From NCBI GenBank assembly GCA_947169265.1, contig CAMVPC010000006.1:46915-110914 (forward strand): a DNA stretch of 64,000 nt. Reading direction: 5' to 3'. The notes beneath the pieces are model-generated. The model saw only the letters and a program-made list of their open reading frames with translations. It was not told where the DNA came from and did not search any database. This document shows, in pieces, positions 34,117-41,834 of this stretch (positions within the stretch are counted from its first letter, which is position 1; the number at the start of each line of letters is the position of its first letter). Made by a program: the position numbers and the translations under genes. This DNA is from an uncultured Prevotellaceae bacterium (GTDB taxonomy: Bacteria > Bacteroidota > Bacteroidia > Bacteroidales > Muribaculaceae).

Positions 34117-34413
34117 ATCTTCGATTTTGAAATAAAAGCGGTAGGTCGTGCAATTTTACACTTAATTATCATTAATTTCCACGCGCCAGCGTGCTCTTTC
34201 CCTGCTGGAGTTGGCCCCCTTCGGGGCCCTGAGAGGAGAGAGAGGGTGCCGATGCCCCACGCCACGCAGGCCTTCGGCCTACGCGCCGTGGGGTTTAATC
34301 CAAGTCGTCCCCGAGGGGGACGTTGTGGCCTTCGGCCACATTGCCGCGTGTGTGCCGCCTTTCCGCCGGGGACGTTGTTGCCTGTCATTTTAGAAAAATC
34401 ATTGCCGCTTATT
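34117..34413. repeat. Long direct repeat A, copy 1
   Basis: Begins ATCTTCGATTTTGAAAT and runs to the first AGCCCC unit. About 210 bases (34204-34413) appear identical to copy 2 at 34917-35125; the first 85 are diverged. The conserved part packs several hairpins with TTCG loops: GGCCCCCTTCGGGGCC, AGGCCTTCGGCCT nested in a CCCCACG/CGTGGGG stem, GTCCCCGAGGGGGAC and GTGGCCTTCGGCCAC. Open frames inside are identical in both copies because the DNA is, and do not look like real proteins. Confidence 0.85.
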
Positions 34414-34563
34414 AGCCCCGATAGGGGCGACAGATTGTAGGCAGGGGAACAGCGCGGCGAACTGTCGTGTTGTCGTGGCTGATAAGCCCCGATAGGGGCG
34501 ACAGATTGTAGGAAGGGGTGTGGCGCGACAGCGCGGCGAACCGTCGTGTTGTCGTGGCTGATA
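34414..34563. repeat. Two extra tandem left-arm units (71 and 79 bp)
   Basis: Units start with AGCCCCGATAGGGGCGACAG at 34414 and 34485 and again at 34564, where the palindromic element begins. Each contains AGATTGTAGG and an AGCGCGGCGAAC segment, and units one and two end in GTCGTGTTGTCGTGGCTGAT before the next. They are absent from the second copy of the tract, which accounts for the change in offset between copies from 713 to 563 bases. Confidence 0.8.
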
Positions 34564-34791
34564 AGCCCCGATAGGGGCGACAGATTGTAGGCAGGGGTGT
34601 AGCGCGACAGCGCGGAACCCCTGTGATAGGCACCCCACCAAATATTAGCCCCATTCGGGGCGACACAATTTGGGACCGATGTCGCTTGTGTCGCCCCTAT
34701 CGGGGCTACACGAAACGTAATGCGATGGATACAGGGGTTTCGCGCTGTCGCGCTACACCCCTGCCTAAATTGTGACGCCCCTATCGGGGCT
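34564..34791. repeat. Palindromic element B, copy 1
   Basis: 228 bp. The outer arms of 61 bp (34564-34624 and 34731-34791) are inverted repeats with about five mismatches, both starting from AGCCCCGATAGGGGCG. A second inverted pair lies inside: AGCCCCATTCGGGGCGACAC and GTGTCGCCCCTATCGGGGCT. Each arm end is itself a small GCCCC/GGGGC hairpin. No transposase is present, so it resembles a non-autonomous palindromic repeat or MITE-like unit. Confidence 0.85.
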
Positions 34792-34828
34792 AATACTTGT
34801 TTGACTAACAGGGTTTTGCGGGTGACCC

Positions 34829-35125
34829 ATCTTCGATTTTGAAATTGAAAGCGGCGGGTCGTGTGATTATAGCCCTAATTATCTTTAATTTCCACGCGCC
34901 AGCGTGCCCTTTCCCTGCTGGAGTTGGCCCCCTTCGGGGCCCTGAGAGGAGAGAGAGGGTGCCGATGCCCCACGCCACGCAGGCCTTCGGCCTACGCGCC
35001 GTGGGGTTTAATCCAAGTCGTCCCCGAGGGGGACGTTGTGGCCTTCGGCCACATTGCCGCGTGTGTGCCGCCTTTCCGCCGGGGACGTTGTTGCCTGTCA
35101 TTTTAGAAAAATCATTGCCGCTTAT
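34829..35125. repeat. Long direct repeat A, copy 2
   Basis: Second copy of the unit at 34117-34413, same orientation, 712-713 bases away, with the TTCG-hairpin block unchanged. Preceded by TTTTGCGGGTGACCC, which also precedes the third, truncated copy. Confidence 0.85.
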
Positions 35126-35357
35126 TAGCCCCGCCAGAGGCGGCAGATTGTAGGCAGGGGTGTAGCGCGCCAGCGCGGAACCCCTGTGATAGGCACCCCA
35201 CCAAATATTAGCCCCATTCGGGGCGACACAATTTGGGACCGATGTCGCTTGTGTCGCCCCTATCGGGGCTACACGAAACGTAATGCGATGGATACAGGGG
35301 TTTCGCGCTGTCGCGCTACACCCCTGCCTAAATTGTGATGCCCCTGGCGGGGCTAAT
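35123..35357. repeat. Palindromic element B, copy 2
   Basis: Same element as 34564-34791, bounded by ATTAGCCCC and GGGGCTAAT. Its interior is nearly identical to copy 1, but both ends have changed together: GATA to GCCA in the left arm and TATC to TGGC in the right arm, so the two arms still match each other. Confidence 0.85.
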
Positions 35358-35393
35358 ACTTGTTTGACGAACCCAGAGTTTTGCGGGTGACCC

Positions 35394-35474
35394 ATCTTCG
35401 ATTTTGAAACTGAAAGCGGTGGGTCGTGTAATTTTAAACCTAATTATCTTTAATTTCCACGCGCCAGCGCGCCT
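35394..35474. repeat. Long direct repeat A, truncated copy 3
   Basis: About 80 bases beginning ATCTTCGATTTTGAAACTG and reaching CACGCGCCAGCGCGCC, then diverging from copies 1 and 2. The hairpin block is missing. Confidence 0.75.
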
Positions 35475-35555
35475 TTTCGCGGCATGGTGTGGGCTTCCTT
35501 GGATGCCCCGGTGGCGTGAGTGATTCAAGGATTATTGGATTAAGGTGAAAAATCA

Positions 35556-35588
35556 GGGCCACCGGTCGATGTGGTTGACCGGTGGCCC
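35556..35588 (-). terminator. Terminator of the lysine fermentation operon
   Basis: A perfect 12-bp stem, GGGCCACCGGTC (35556-35567) and GACCGGTGGCCC (35577-35588), loop 9. Read on the minus strand it is followed by TGATTTTTC, a T-rich tail. It lies 42 bases after the etfA stop. Confidence 0.8.
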
Positions 35589-35630
35589 GTAAATGCCCAC
35601 GATTGGTGGTGGGCGTGACTTGACGGGAGC

Positions 35631-36647
35631 CTATTTCTCGAGTTCTTTCTTGAGTCGCTCGGTGAGCATGGGCACAATCTTGTGGAGGTCACCCACGATG
35701 CCCAGGTCGGCCACCGAGAAGATGGGAGCGAACTTGTCCTTGTTGATAGCGATGATGAAGTCGCTCTCCTCCATGCCGGCGAGGTGCTGGATGGCACCGC
35801 TGATGCCGCAAGCCATGTAGAGGTTGGGGCGCACGGTCTTACCCGTTTGTCCCACCTGACACTCGTGAGGCATGACGCCGTTGTCGACCATGGCGCGCGA
35901 CGAGGCCACTTGTCCGTCAATCACATCGGCGAGGGCTTGCAGCTTGTCGAAACCTTCGCGGTTGTGCACGCCGCGTCCGCCGGCGATGAGGTACTTAGCC
36001 TCGGCGATGTCGGCCATTTGCTTGTCGGCCTTGATGGTCTCGACGAGTTTCACCTTGAACTTGGAGGTGTCGAAGTTGGGCTTGAAGTCGGTGATGACGC
36101 CTTGACGCCCCGGCTGACGTTGCATTTTTTGCATCACGCCGGGTCGCACGGTCGACATCTGCGGGCGCGTGTTGGGGCACACGATGGTAGCCATGAGGTT
36201 ACCGCCGAAAGCCGGGCGCGTGGAGTGCAGGTCGAGTTGCCCGTCGGCACCTTCCTGGATTTCGAGCTTGGTGCAGTCGGCGGTAAGTCCGGCCTTCAAA
36301 CGCGAGGCGAGCCTCGGGGCCATGTCGCGCCCGATGGTGGTGGCGCCATAGAGCACGATGTTAGGCTTGCGTTGCTCGATGATTTGGTACATGACCTGCG
36401 AGTATTGCTCGCTCAGGTAGTCTTTGAGCTCGGGCGTGTCGACGACAATGACCTCGTCGGCTCCATGCTCGACAAGGCATTGCGCCTGTTCCTTGATGCC
36501 GCATCCCAGCAGCAGAGCCACGACCTTTTGTTGAAGCACATCGGCCAGGTCGCGAGCCTTGCCTAAAAGTTCGAAAGCGACGGGTTGGATGACCCCTTCG
36601 CGTTGTTCAGCAAAAACGAATACGTTCTTATAATCTTTTTTATCCAT
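35631..36647 (-). CDS. etfA: Electron transfer flavoprotein, alpha subunit
   Basis: 338 residues. It pairs with EtfB to carry electrons for butyryl-CoA dehydrogenase. The C-terminal FAD-binding part is clear: LIAGGRGVHNREGFDKL, SSRAMVDNGVMPHECQVGQT, KTVRPNLYMACGISGAIQHL and AINKDKFAPIFSVADLGIVG. It follows etfB by 11 bases and is the last of the 15 operon genes. In such Bcd/Etf sets crotonyl-CoA reduction may be coupled to ferredoxin reduction, which sequence alone cannot show. Confidence 0.95.
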   Translation of the reverse strand: MDKKDYKNVFVFAEQREGVIQPVAFELLGKARDLADVLQQKVVALLLGCGIKEQAQCLVEHGADEVIVVDTPELKDYLSEQYSQVMYQIIEQRKPNIVLYGATTIGRDMAPRLASRLKAGLTADCTKLEIQEGADGQLDLHSTRPAFGGNLMATIVCPNTRPQMSTVRPGVMQKMQRQPGRQGVITDFKPNFDTSKFKVKLVETIKADKQMADIAEAKYLIAGGRGVHNREGFDKLQALADVIDGQVASSRAMVDNGVMPHECQVGQTGKTVRPNLYMACGISGAIQHLAGMEESDFIIAINKDKFAPIFSVADLGIVGDLHKIVPMLTERLKKELEK

Positions 36648-36658
36648 ATCGTTGACTT

Positions 36659-37441
36659 TTAGATGATGTGTTTCTCTTTGAGTTTGTTCACAATGAGTTC
36701 AACGGCCTCCTCTTCGCTCACCTCGTGCACCTCGCCCGGGGCCTTAAGGGCCTTGGGGAAGGACTTGAACACCTTGGTGGGCGAGCCAGCGAGGCCGAGT
36801 TTCGACTCGTCGACGTCGATGCGGTCGGCGCCCCACACTTCCACCTCGCGCTCGTAGGCCTTCATGATTCCCGCCACGCTCATGTAGCGCGGTTCGAAGG
36901 CCGAGGCGAGCACGGTGAGCAGGCATTTGCCTTCCACTTCGAGCACTTGCACACTGTCTTCGTTCTCTTTGTGAACGAGCAGGTTTCCGTTGTCGAGACG
37001 GCGGGCGTCGGCCACATAGGTGATTTGTGGCAGGTCGAGGTGCTCGGCCAACTCGGGTCCCACTTGCGCGGTGTCGCCGTCGATGGCTTGACGTCCGGCG
37101 ATGATGAGGTCGTAGTCGAGGGTGCGGCACAGTCCCGAGAGTGCGTAGGACGTGGCGAGGGTGTCGGCGCCGGCAAACTTGCGGTCGCTCAGTAGGATGG
37201 CGCGGTCGGCGCCCATGGCGAGAGCCTCGCGCAGAATGACGTCGGCCTGTGGCGGTCCCATCGAGATGACGGTGACGTGGGCGCCGTGCTGGTCTTTGAG
37301 TCGCAGGGCGAGTTCAAGACCGCCCTTGTCGTCGGGGTTCATGATGCTGGGCACCCCGTCGCGGATAAGCGTTCCCTTCACGGGGTCGATTTTAATCTCG
37401 GTGGTATCGGGAACTTGTTTAACGCATACTATAATTTTCAT
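36659..37441 (-). CDS. etfB: Electron transfer flavoprotein, beta subunit
   Basis: 260 residues. The N-terminus MKIIVCVKQVPDTTEIKIDP is characteristic, followed by GTLIRDGVPSIMNPDD and the signature ISMGPPQADVILREALAMGA with DRAILLSDR. DLIIAGRQAIDGDTAQVGPE lines the nucleotide site. Partner of EtfA; 13 bases after bcd. Confidence 0.95.
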   Translation of the reverse strand: MKIIVCVKQVPDTTEIKIDPVKGTLIRDGVPSIMNPDDKGGLELALRLKDQHGAHVTVISMGPPQADVILREALAMGADRAILLSDRKFAGADTLATSYALSGLCRTLDYDLIIAGRQAIDGDTAQVGPELAEHLDLPQITYVADARRLDNGNLLVHKENEDSVQVLEVEGKCLLTVLASAFEPRYMSVAGIMKAYEREVEVWGADRIDVDESKLGLAGSPTKVFKSFPKALKAPGEVHEVSEEEAVELIVNKLKEKHII

Positions 37442-37454
37442 GTTTCAATCCTCC

Positions 37455-38594
37455 TTATTTAAATAGATGGCCGGCGATGACCATGCGTTGCACCTCGGAC
37501 GTGCCCTCATAAATCTCGGTAATCTTGGCGTCGCGCATCATGCGCTCCACGGGGTATTCGCGCGTGTAGCCGTAGCCGCCATGGAACTGGACGGCCTTGG
37601 TGGTGACTTCCATCGCGGTCTCGGCTGCAAAGAGCTTAGCCATGGCGGCGTCGGCCGAGTAGGGGAGACCCATGTCCTTTTTCCAGGCGGCGCTGCGCAC
37701 GAGCAGTCGCGCGGCCTCGACTTTCGTCTTGAGGTCGGCCATTTGGAACTGGGTGTTCTGGAACTTGGCGATGGGCTTACCGAATTGCTTGCGCTCCTTG
37801 GTGTACTTGACGGTCTCGTCGATGGCGCCCTGGGCGATACCCAGTGCCTGCGAGGCGATGCCGATACGTCCGCCGTCGAGGGTCTTCATGGCGATGCCGA
37901 AGCCCTTGCCGAGTTGTCCCAGCAGGTTCTCTTTGGGCACTTCGCAGTTCTCGAAGACGAGCTCGCAAGTGGCGCTGCCGCGGATACCCATTTTGAGCTC
38001 CTTCTTGCCGATGGAGAAACCGGGCATACCTTTCTCGACGATGAAGGCCGAGATGCCCTTGGTGCCCTTCGACTTGTCGGTCATGGCCATAACGATGAAC
38101 ACGTTGGCATAAGAGGCGTTAGTGATGAAAATCTTGGTTCCGTTGAGAATCCACTTGTCGCCGGCATCGACGGCTGTGGTCTGCTGCATGGCGGCGTCGG
38201 TGCCGGCATTAGGCTCGGTGAGGCCGAAAGCGCCAATCCACTCGCCCGAGGCGAGCTTGGGCAGGTATTTCATTTTTTGCTCCTCGGTGCCGTGTTCCAT
38301 GATGGGCGCGATGCACAGCGAGGTGTGGGCCGAGAGCACGACGCCGGTGGTGGCGCAAGCTCTCGAGAGCTCTTCCACGGCCATGATATACATTTGTACG
38401 TTGCCGCCTGCGCCGCCATACTGCTCGGGAACGGGAATACCCATGAGCCCGAGTTTTCCCATCTTCTGCACGGTTTCGATGGGGAAGCGCTCCTGCTCGT
38501 CGATTTCGGCTGCCAGGGGCTTCACTTCGTTCTCGGCAAATGAGCGAATCATTTGGAGAAAGAGTTGTTCGGTCTTTGAATAACTGAAATCCAT
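37455..38594 (-). CDS. bcd: Butyryl-CoA dehydrogenase (short-chain acyl-CoA dehydrogenase)
   Basis: 379 residues. It reduces crotonyl-CoA to butyryl-CoA in the fermentative direction. Family segments are FGLTEPNAGTDAAMQQTTA (flavin loop), KIFITNASYANVFIVMAMTD, the CoA-site GIRGSATCELVFENCEVP, QFGKPIAKFQNTQFQMADL, and QFHGGYGYTREYPVERMMRD. The catalytic base is the Glu of EIYEGTSEVQR, in the position used by short-chain and butyryl-CoA enzymes. Grouped with etfB and etfA, as in clostridial butyrate clusters. Confidence 0.95.
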   Translation of the reverse strand: MDFSYSKTEQLFLQMIRSFAENEVKPLAAEIDEQERFPIETVQKMGKLGLMGIPVPEQYGGAGGNVQMYIMAVEELSRACATTGVVLSAHTSLCIAPIMEHGTEEQKMKYLPKLASGEWIGAFGLTEPNAGTDAAMQQTTAVDAGDKWILNGTKIFITNASYANVFIVMAMTDKSKGTKGISAFIVEKGMPGFSIGKKELKMGIRGSATCELVFENCEVPKENLLGQLGKGFGIAMKTLDGGRIGIASQALGIAQGAIDETVKYTKERKQFGKPIAKFQNTQFQMADLKTKVEAARLLVRSAAWKKDMGLPYSADAAMAKLFAAETAMEVTTKAVQFHGGYGYTREYPVERMMRDAKITEIYEGTSEVQRMVIAGHLFK

Positions 38595-38658
38595 GTTAAT
38601 TGTTATTGTTTTAAGTGTTGCGTGCCGCCAAAAGGGAGGAGGGCACGGTCAACGGGAA

Positions 38659-39495
38659 TTAATATTTATAGAAGCCTTCGCCGGTTTTGCGGCCAAGCAG
38701 GCCGGCGCGCACCATCTTGCGCAGCAGCGGGTGAGGACGATACTTGGGGTCGCCAAACTCGTGGTATAGCACTTCCATGATGGCGAGGTTGACGTCGTTG
38801 CCGATGAGGTCGGCCAGCGCGAGCGGTCCCATGGGGTGGTTGGCGCCCAGTTTCATGCAGTTGTCGATGTCCTCGGCGCTGGCGATGCCGTCGGCGAGGA
38901 TTCCCACGGCCTCGTTAATCATGGGGATGAGGATGCGGTTCACGACAAAGCCCGGGGCCTCGTTGACGGGCACCGGCGTCTTGCCAATCGCCGTGGTGAG
39001 GTCGATGATGCACTGTGCGGTCTGCTCGCTGGTGAGCTGTCCCTTGATGACCTCGACGAGTGCCATGCGGTCGGCAGGGTTGAAGAAGTGGCATCCGATG
39101 AACTGTGCCGGGCGACTCGTGCAGGCTGCAATCTCGGTGATGGAGAGCGACGACGAGTTGGTGGCAAAGATGGTTTCGGGCTTGCAAATCTTGTCGAGCT
39201 CGGTGAACACGTCCTTCTTGAGCTGCATGTTCTCGACGGCGGCCTCGATGACGAGGTCGGCGTCGGCCAGCGTGGCATAGTCGGTGGTGGTGGTGATGTT
39301 GGCCAGCATGGCATCGACGGCCTCCTGGGCGAGCTTGCCTTTTTCAACGAGTTTGTTATAGCCTTTAGTAATCGAGGCCATGGCCTTGTCGAGGCTGGCC
39401 TGCGAGCGGCTCTTCATGACGACGGGCATCTTGGCGGCAAACGCCTTGACGATACCTTTGGCCATGGTTCCGGTTCCAATAACGTAAATTTTCAT
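38659..39495 (-). CDS. hbd: 3-hydroxybutyryl-CoA dehydrogenase
   Basis: 278 residues. NAD(P)-binding start [16 protein letters not shown], then [15 protein letters not shown] and the catalytic His in [17 protein letters not shown], and the C-terminal helical domain ([36 protein letters not shown]). It interconverts acetoacetyl-CoA and 3-hydroxybutyryl-CoA. The core lysine route does not need it; with Crt it would convert acetoacetyl-CoA, made by the CoA-transferase, to crotonyl-CoA and so take up reducing power. Confidence 0.94.
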   Translation of the reverse strand: MKIYVIGTGTMAKGIVKAFAAKMPVVMKSRSQASLDKAMASITKGYNKLVEKGKLAQEAVDAMLANITTTTDYATLADADLVIEAAVENMQLKKDVFTELDKICKPETIFATNSSSLSITEIAACTSRPAQFIGCHFFNPADRMALVEVIKGQLTSEQTAQCIIDLTTAIGKTPVPVNEAPGFVVNRILIPMINEAVGILADGIASAEDIDNCMKLGANHPMGPLALADLIGNDVNLAIMEVLYHEFGDPKYRPHPLLRKMVRAGLLGRKTGEGFYKY

Positions 39496-39537
39496 TGTTT
39501 GAGAATGGTTTATGTTTTTAATAATTGATAAAATTCA

Positions 39538-40314
39538 TTATTCGCCGTGGAAATCGGGCTTGCGCTTCGTCAGGAAGGCGTCCATGCCCTCCTTTTGGTC
39601 GCGCGTGGCGAAACATTGCCCGAACAGGCGGTTCTCGAGGGCGATGGCCTCGTCGGCGTTGAGGTCATAGCCGTCGCTTATGCTCTGCTTGGCCAGGGCG
39701 ATGGCGCACGGGGCCTTAGAGAGCATGGCCTGCGCCATCTCGAGGGCCTTGGGCATGAGTTCCTCGGGCTCGTAGATGGCGTTGACGAGTCCCACCCGCA
39801 GAGCCTCGTCGGCGCGAATTATCTTGCCGGTGTAAATCATCTCCTTGGCATACCCCTGGCCGATGAGCTTGGGCAGGCGATAGGTTCCCGAAAAGCCGGG
39901 AATGATGCCCAGCCCCACCTCGGGCTGCCCGAACTTGGCCTTGACCGAGGCGATGCGGATGTCGCAGGCCATGGCGAGCTCGCAGCCGCCACCCAGCGCG
40001 AAGCCGTTGACGGCGGCGATGACGGGAATGGGTAGCGTTTCGATGGCGCGGAACACGCGTGCGCCCAAGCGGCCAAACTCTTCGCCCTGTTGCGGGTCGA
40101 GGTGTGCCATTTGCGCGATGTCGGCGCCGGCGACAAAGGCTTTTTCGCCGTCGCCCGTGATGATGAGCACGCGGGTGTCCTTGTCGAGGTGGCTCACGAA
40201 GTGTTCCATCTCGCCGAGGACTGCCGAGTTGAGCGCGTTGAGCGACTTGGGCGCCGAAATCAGGAGGATGGTGACGGCACCCTGACGCTCAATTTTAAGG
40301 AATTCATAGTCCAT
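39538..40314 (-). CDS. crt: Enoyl-CoA hydratase / crotonase
   Basis: 258 residues from the ATG at 40314 (MDYEFLKIERQGAV); a GTG two codons earlier is possible. The crotonase fold shows the oxyanion segments FVAGADIAQM and FALGGGCELAMACD, and both catalytic Glu: the one in GGGCELAM and the one in FGQPEVGLGIIPG. It interconverts 3-hydroxybutyryl-CoA and crotonyl-CoA. Thirteen bases after the CoA-transferase gene and 42 before hbd. Confidence 0.93.
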   Translation of the reverse strand: MDYEFLKIERQGAVTILLISAPKSLNALNSAVLGEMEHFVSHLDKDTRVLIITGDGEKAFVAGADIAQMAHLDPQQGEEFGRLGARVFRAIETLPIPVIAAVNGFALGGGCELAMACDIRIASVKAKFGQPEVGLGIIPGFSGTYRLPKLIGQGYAKEMIYTGKIIRADEALRVGLVNAIYEPEELMPKALEMAQAMLSKAPCAIALAKQSISDGYDLNADEAIALENRLFGQCFATRDQKEGMDAFLTKRKPDFHGE

Positions 40315-40327
40315 GGTCACGCGCCTG

Positions 40328-40987
40328 TTAGATGTCCATCGGTTTCAAGTTCGGGTCGATGATGAGCGTGGCGGCCGTGGCGGCTTGCACTTGCTCGACG
40401 GTGAACTCGGGGTGCAGCTCGCGCAACACGATGCCCTCGGGGGTGATGTCCATCACGCCCATCTCGGTGATGATCATGTTCACCTGGCCGGCGGCAGTGA
40501 GCGGGAGGGTACATTCCTTGAGGATTTTGGGGTTCCCCTTTTGGGTGTGCTCCATGGTGAGAATCACGCGCTTGGCGCCTACCACGAGGTCCATTGCGCC
40601 ACCCATGCCGGGAGCCATTTTGCCGGGGATAATCCAGTTGGCGAGATTTCCTTTCTCATCGACTTGCAGGGCGCCCAGGAACGAGACGTTGACGTGGCCG
40701 CCGCGAATGATGGCGAACGAGGTGGCCGAGTCGAAGGTGCATGCGCCGGGCTCGAGCGTGATGTATCCGCCGCCGGCGTTAATCAGGTTTTTGTCTTCTT
40801 GTCCTTCGGCGGGAGTGGGTCCCATGCCCATGGCTCCGTTCTCGGTTTGCAGCGTGACTTCGACGCCTTCGGGCAGGTAGTTGGGGATAAGTGTGGGAAT
40901 ACCGATACCCAGGTTCACCACGTCGCCGTCGTGCAGCTCTTTAGCGGCACGCTTAGCGATGACTTCTCTTATTTGATATTTGTCCAT
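40328..40987 (-). CDS. atoA: Acetoacetate:butyrate-type CoA-transferase, subunit B
   Basis: 219 residues. The catalytic Glu49 lies in LQTENGAMGMGP, the signature of the beta subunit of class I CoA-transferases, and GGHVNVSFLGALQVDEKGNLANW is typical. With the A subunit it moves CoA from butyryl-CoA to acetoacetate, giving butyrate and acetoacetyl-CoA. Oddly the A subunit gene is the first in the operon (49632-50282), about 8.6 kb away, while the B subunit sits between kamE and crt. Confidence 0.93.
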   Translation of the reverse strand: MDKYQIREVIAKRAAKELHDGDVVNLGIGIPTLIPNYLPEGVEVTLQTENGAMGMGPTPAEGQEDKNLINAGGGYITLEPGACTFDSATSFAIIRGGHVNVSFLGALQVDEKGNLANWIIPGKMAPGMGGAMDLVVGAKRVILTMEHTQKGNPKILKECTLPLTAAGQVNMIITEMGVMDITPEGIVLRELHPEFTVEQVQAATAATLIIDPNLKPMDI

Positions 40988-41030
40988 AAGTGATAAGGTT
41001 TTTATGTTATTAATAAAATGTTTGTTTGAA

Positions 41031-41819
41031 TTATTTCATACCTCTCTTGACCATTTCCTGGACGACGAACGAGGCGACGTCGTCGGCATAGGTGTTCATG
41101 CCGAAGCCGGCGTCGAATCCCAGCTCTTTGGCCAGCTCGTGGGTGACGCGGGCGCCGCCGCAGCAGCAAATCATCTTGTCGCGCAGTCCCTCGGCCTCCA
41201 TGAGTTCGATAAACTCGGTCATGTTCTTGATGTGTACGTCCTTTTGGGTGACGGTTTGCGACACGAGCAGGGCGTCGGCGTGCAGTTCCACGCCCTTGGC
41301 GATGAACTCCTCGTTGGGCACCTGCGACCCCAGGTTGTAAGCCTCGATCATCTCGTAGCGCTCGAGGCCGTAGTGCCCGGCGTAGCCTTTCATGTTCATG
41401 ATGGCGTCGATGCCCACGGTGTGGGCGTCGGTGCCCGTCGAGGCGCCCACGATGACGATGGGTCGGCCGATGTGCTCGCGGATGTATTCGTCGGTGGCAT
41501 ACATGTCCATCGTGTTCGACTCCACCTTGGGGACGTAGATCGAGGTGTAGTCGACGGTGTGGGAGCAGCTGCCGTAGCAGTTAAAGAAGGTGAAGCCCGG
41601 AGTGAGCTCCTTGTAGAAGACCACGCTGGGGTTTTCGAGCCCCATCTTGCGCAGCATTTGCTTTGCGGCTTCGACAGCTTCGGCGCCACAGGGCACGGGC
41701 AGGGTGAAACTGAGCTGCACCTTGCCGTCGTTCATGGTGTCGCCGTACGGTTTTATTTTGGTGAGGTCTAAGGTTTTATCGAAATCCTTAGCTTCCATTG
41801 AATATAGTCCTTCGCTCAT
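41031..41819 (-). CDS. kamE: Lysine 5,6-aminomutase, beta subunit (cobalamin-binding)
   Basis: 262 residues, the same length as I recall for the Clostridium sticklandii subunit. The base-off B12 motif is DAHTVG with His133 as axial ligand, and Lys144 in MNMKGYAG matches the Lys144-beta that forms the PLP imine in the studied enzyme. The C-terminal Rossmann part ends MICCCGGARVTHELAKELGFDAG. With KamD it moves the terminal amino group of L-beta-lysine (or D-lysine) from C6 to C5 using adenosylcobalamin and PLP. It starts 15 bases after kamD. Confidence 0.96.
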   Translation of the reverse strand: MSEGLYSMEAKDFDKTLDLTKIKPYGDTMNDGKVQLSFTLPVPCGAEAVEAAKQMLRKMGLENPSVVFYKELTPGFTFFNCYGSCSHTVDYTSIYVPKVESNTMDMYATDEYIREHIGRPIVIVGASTGTDAHTVGIDAIMNMKGYAGHYGLERYEMIEAYNLGSQVPNEEFIAKGVELHADALLVSQTVTQKDVHIKNMTEFIELMEAEGLRDKMICCCGGARVTHELAKELGFDAGFGMNTYADDVASFVVQEMVKRGMK

Positions 41820-41834
41820 AGTCGTTGTCGTTTT

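Noticed and set aside
34411..34800. Possible CRISPR array (regular AGCCCC-type units)
   Set aside because: Only three units of unequal length (71 and 79 bp), the parts between them are themselves related, the units are arms of a larger palindrome, and no cas gene is present.
34211..35106. Identical 60-codon frames starting MAPFGALRGERG in both repeat copies
   Set aside because: Identity follows from the DNA repeat; the frames run through hairpins, are Arg/Pro-rich and lack any start signal.
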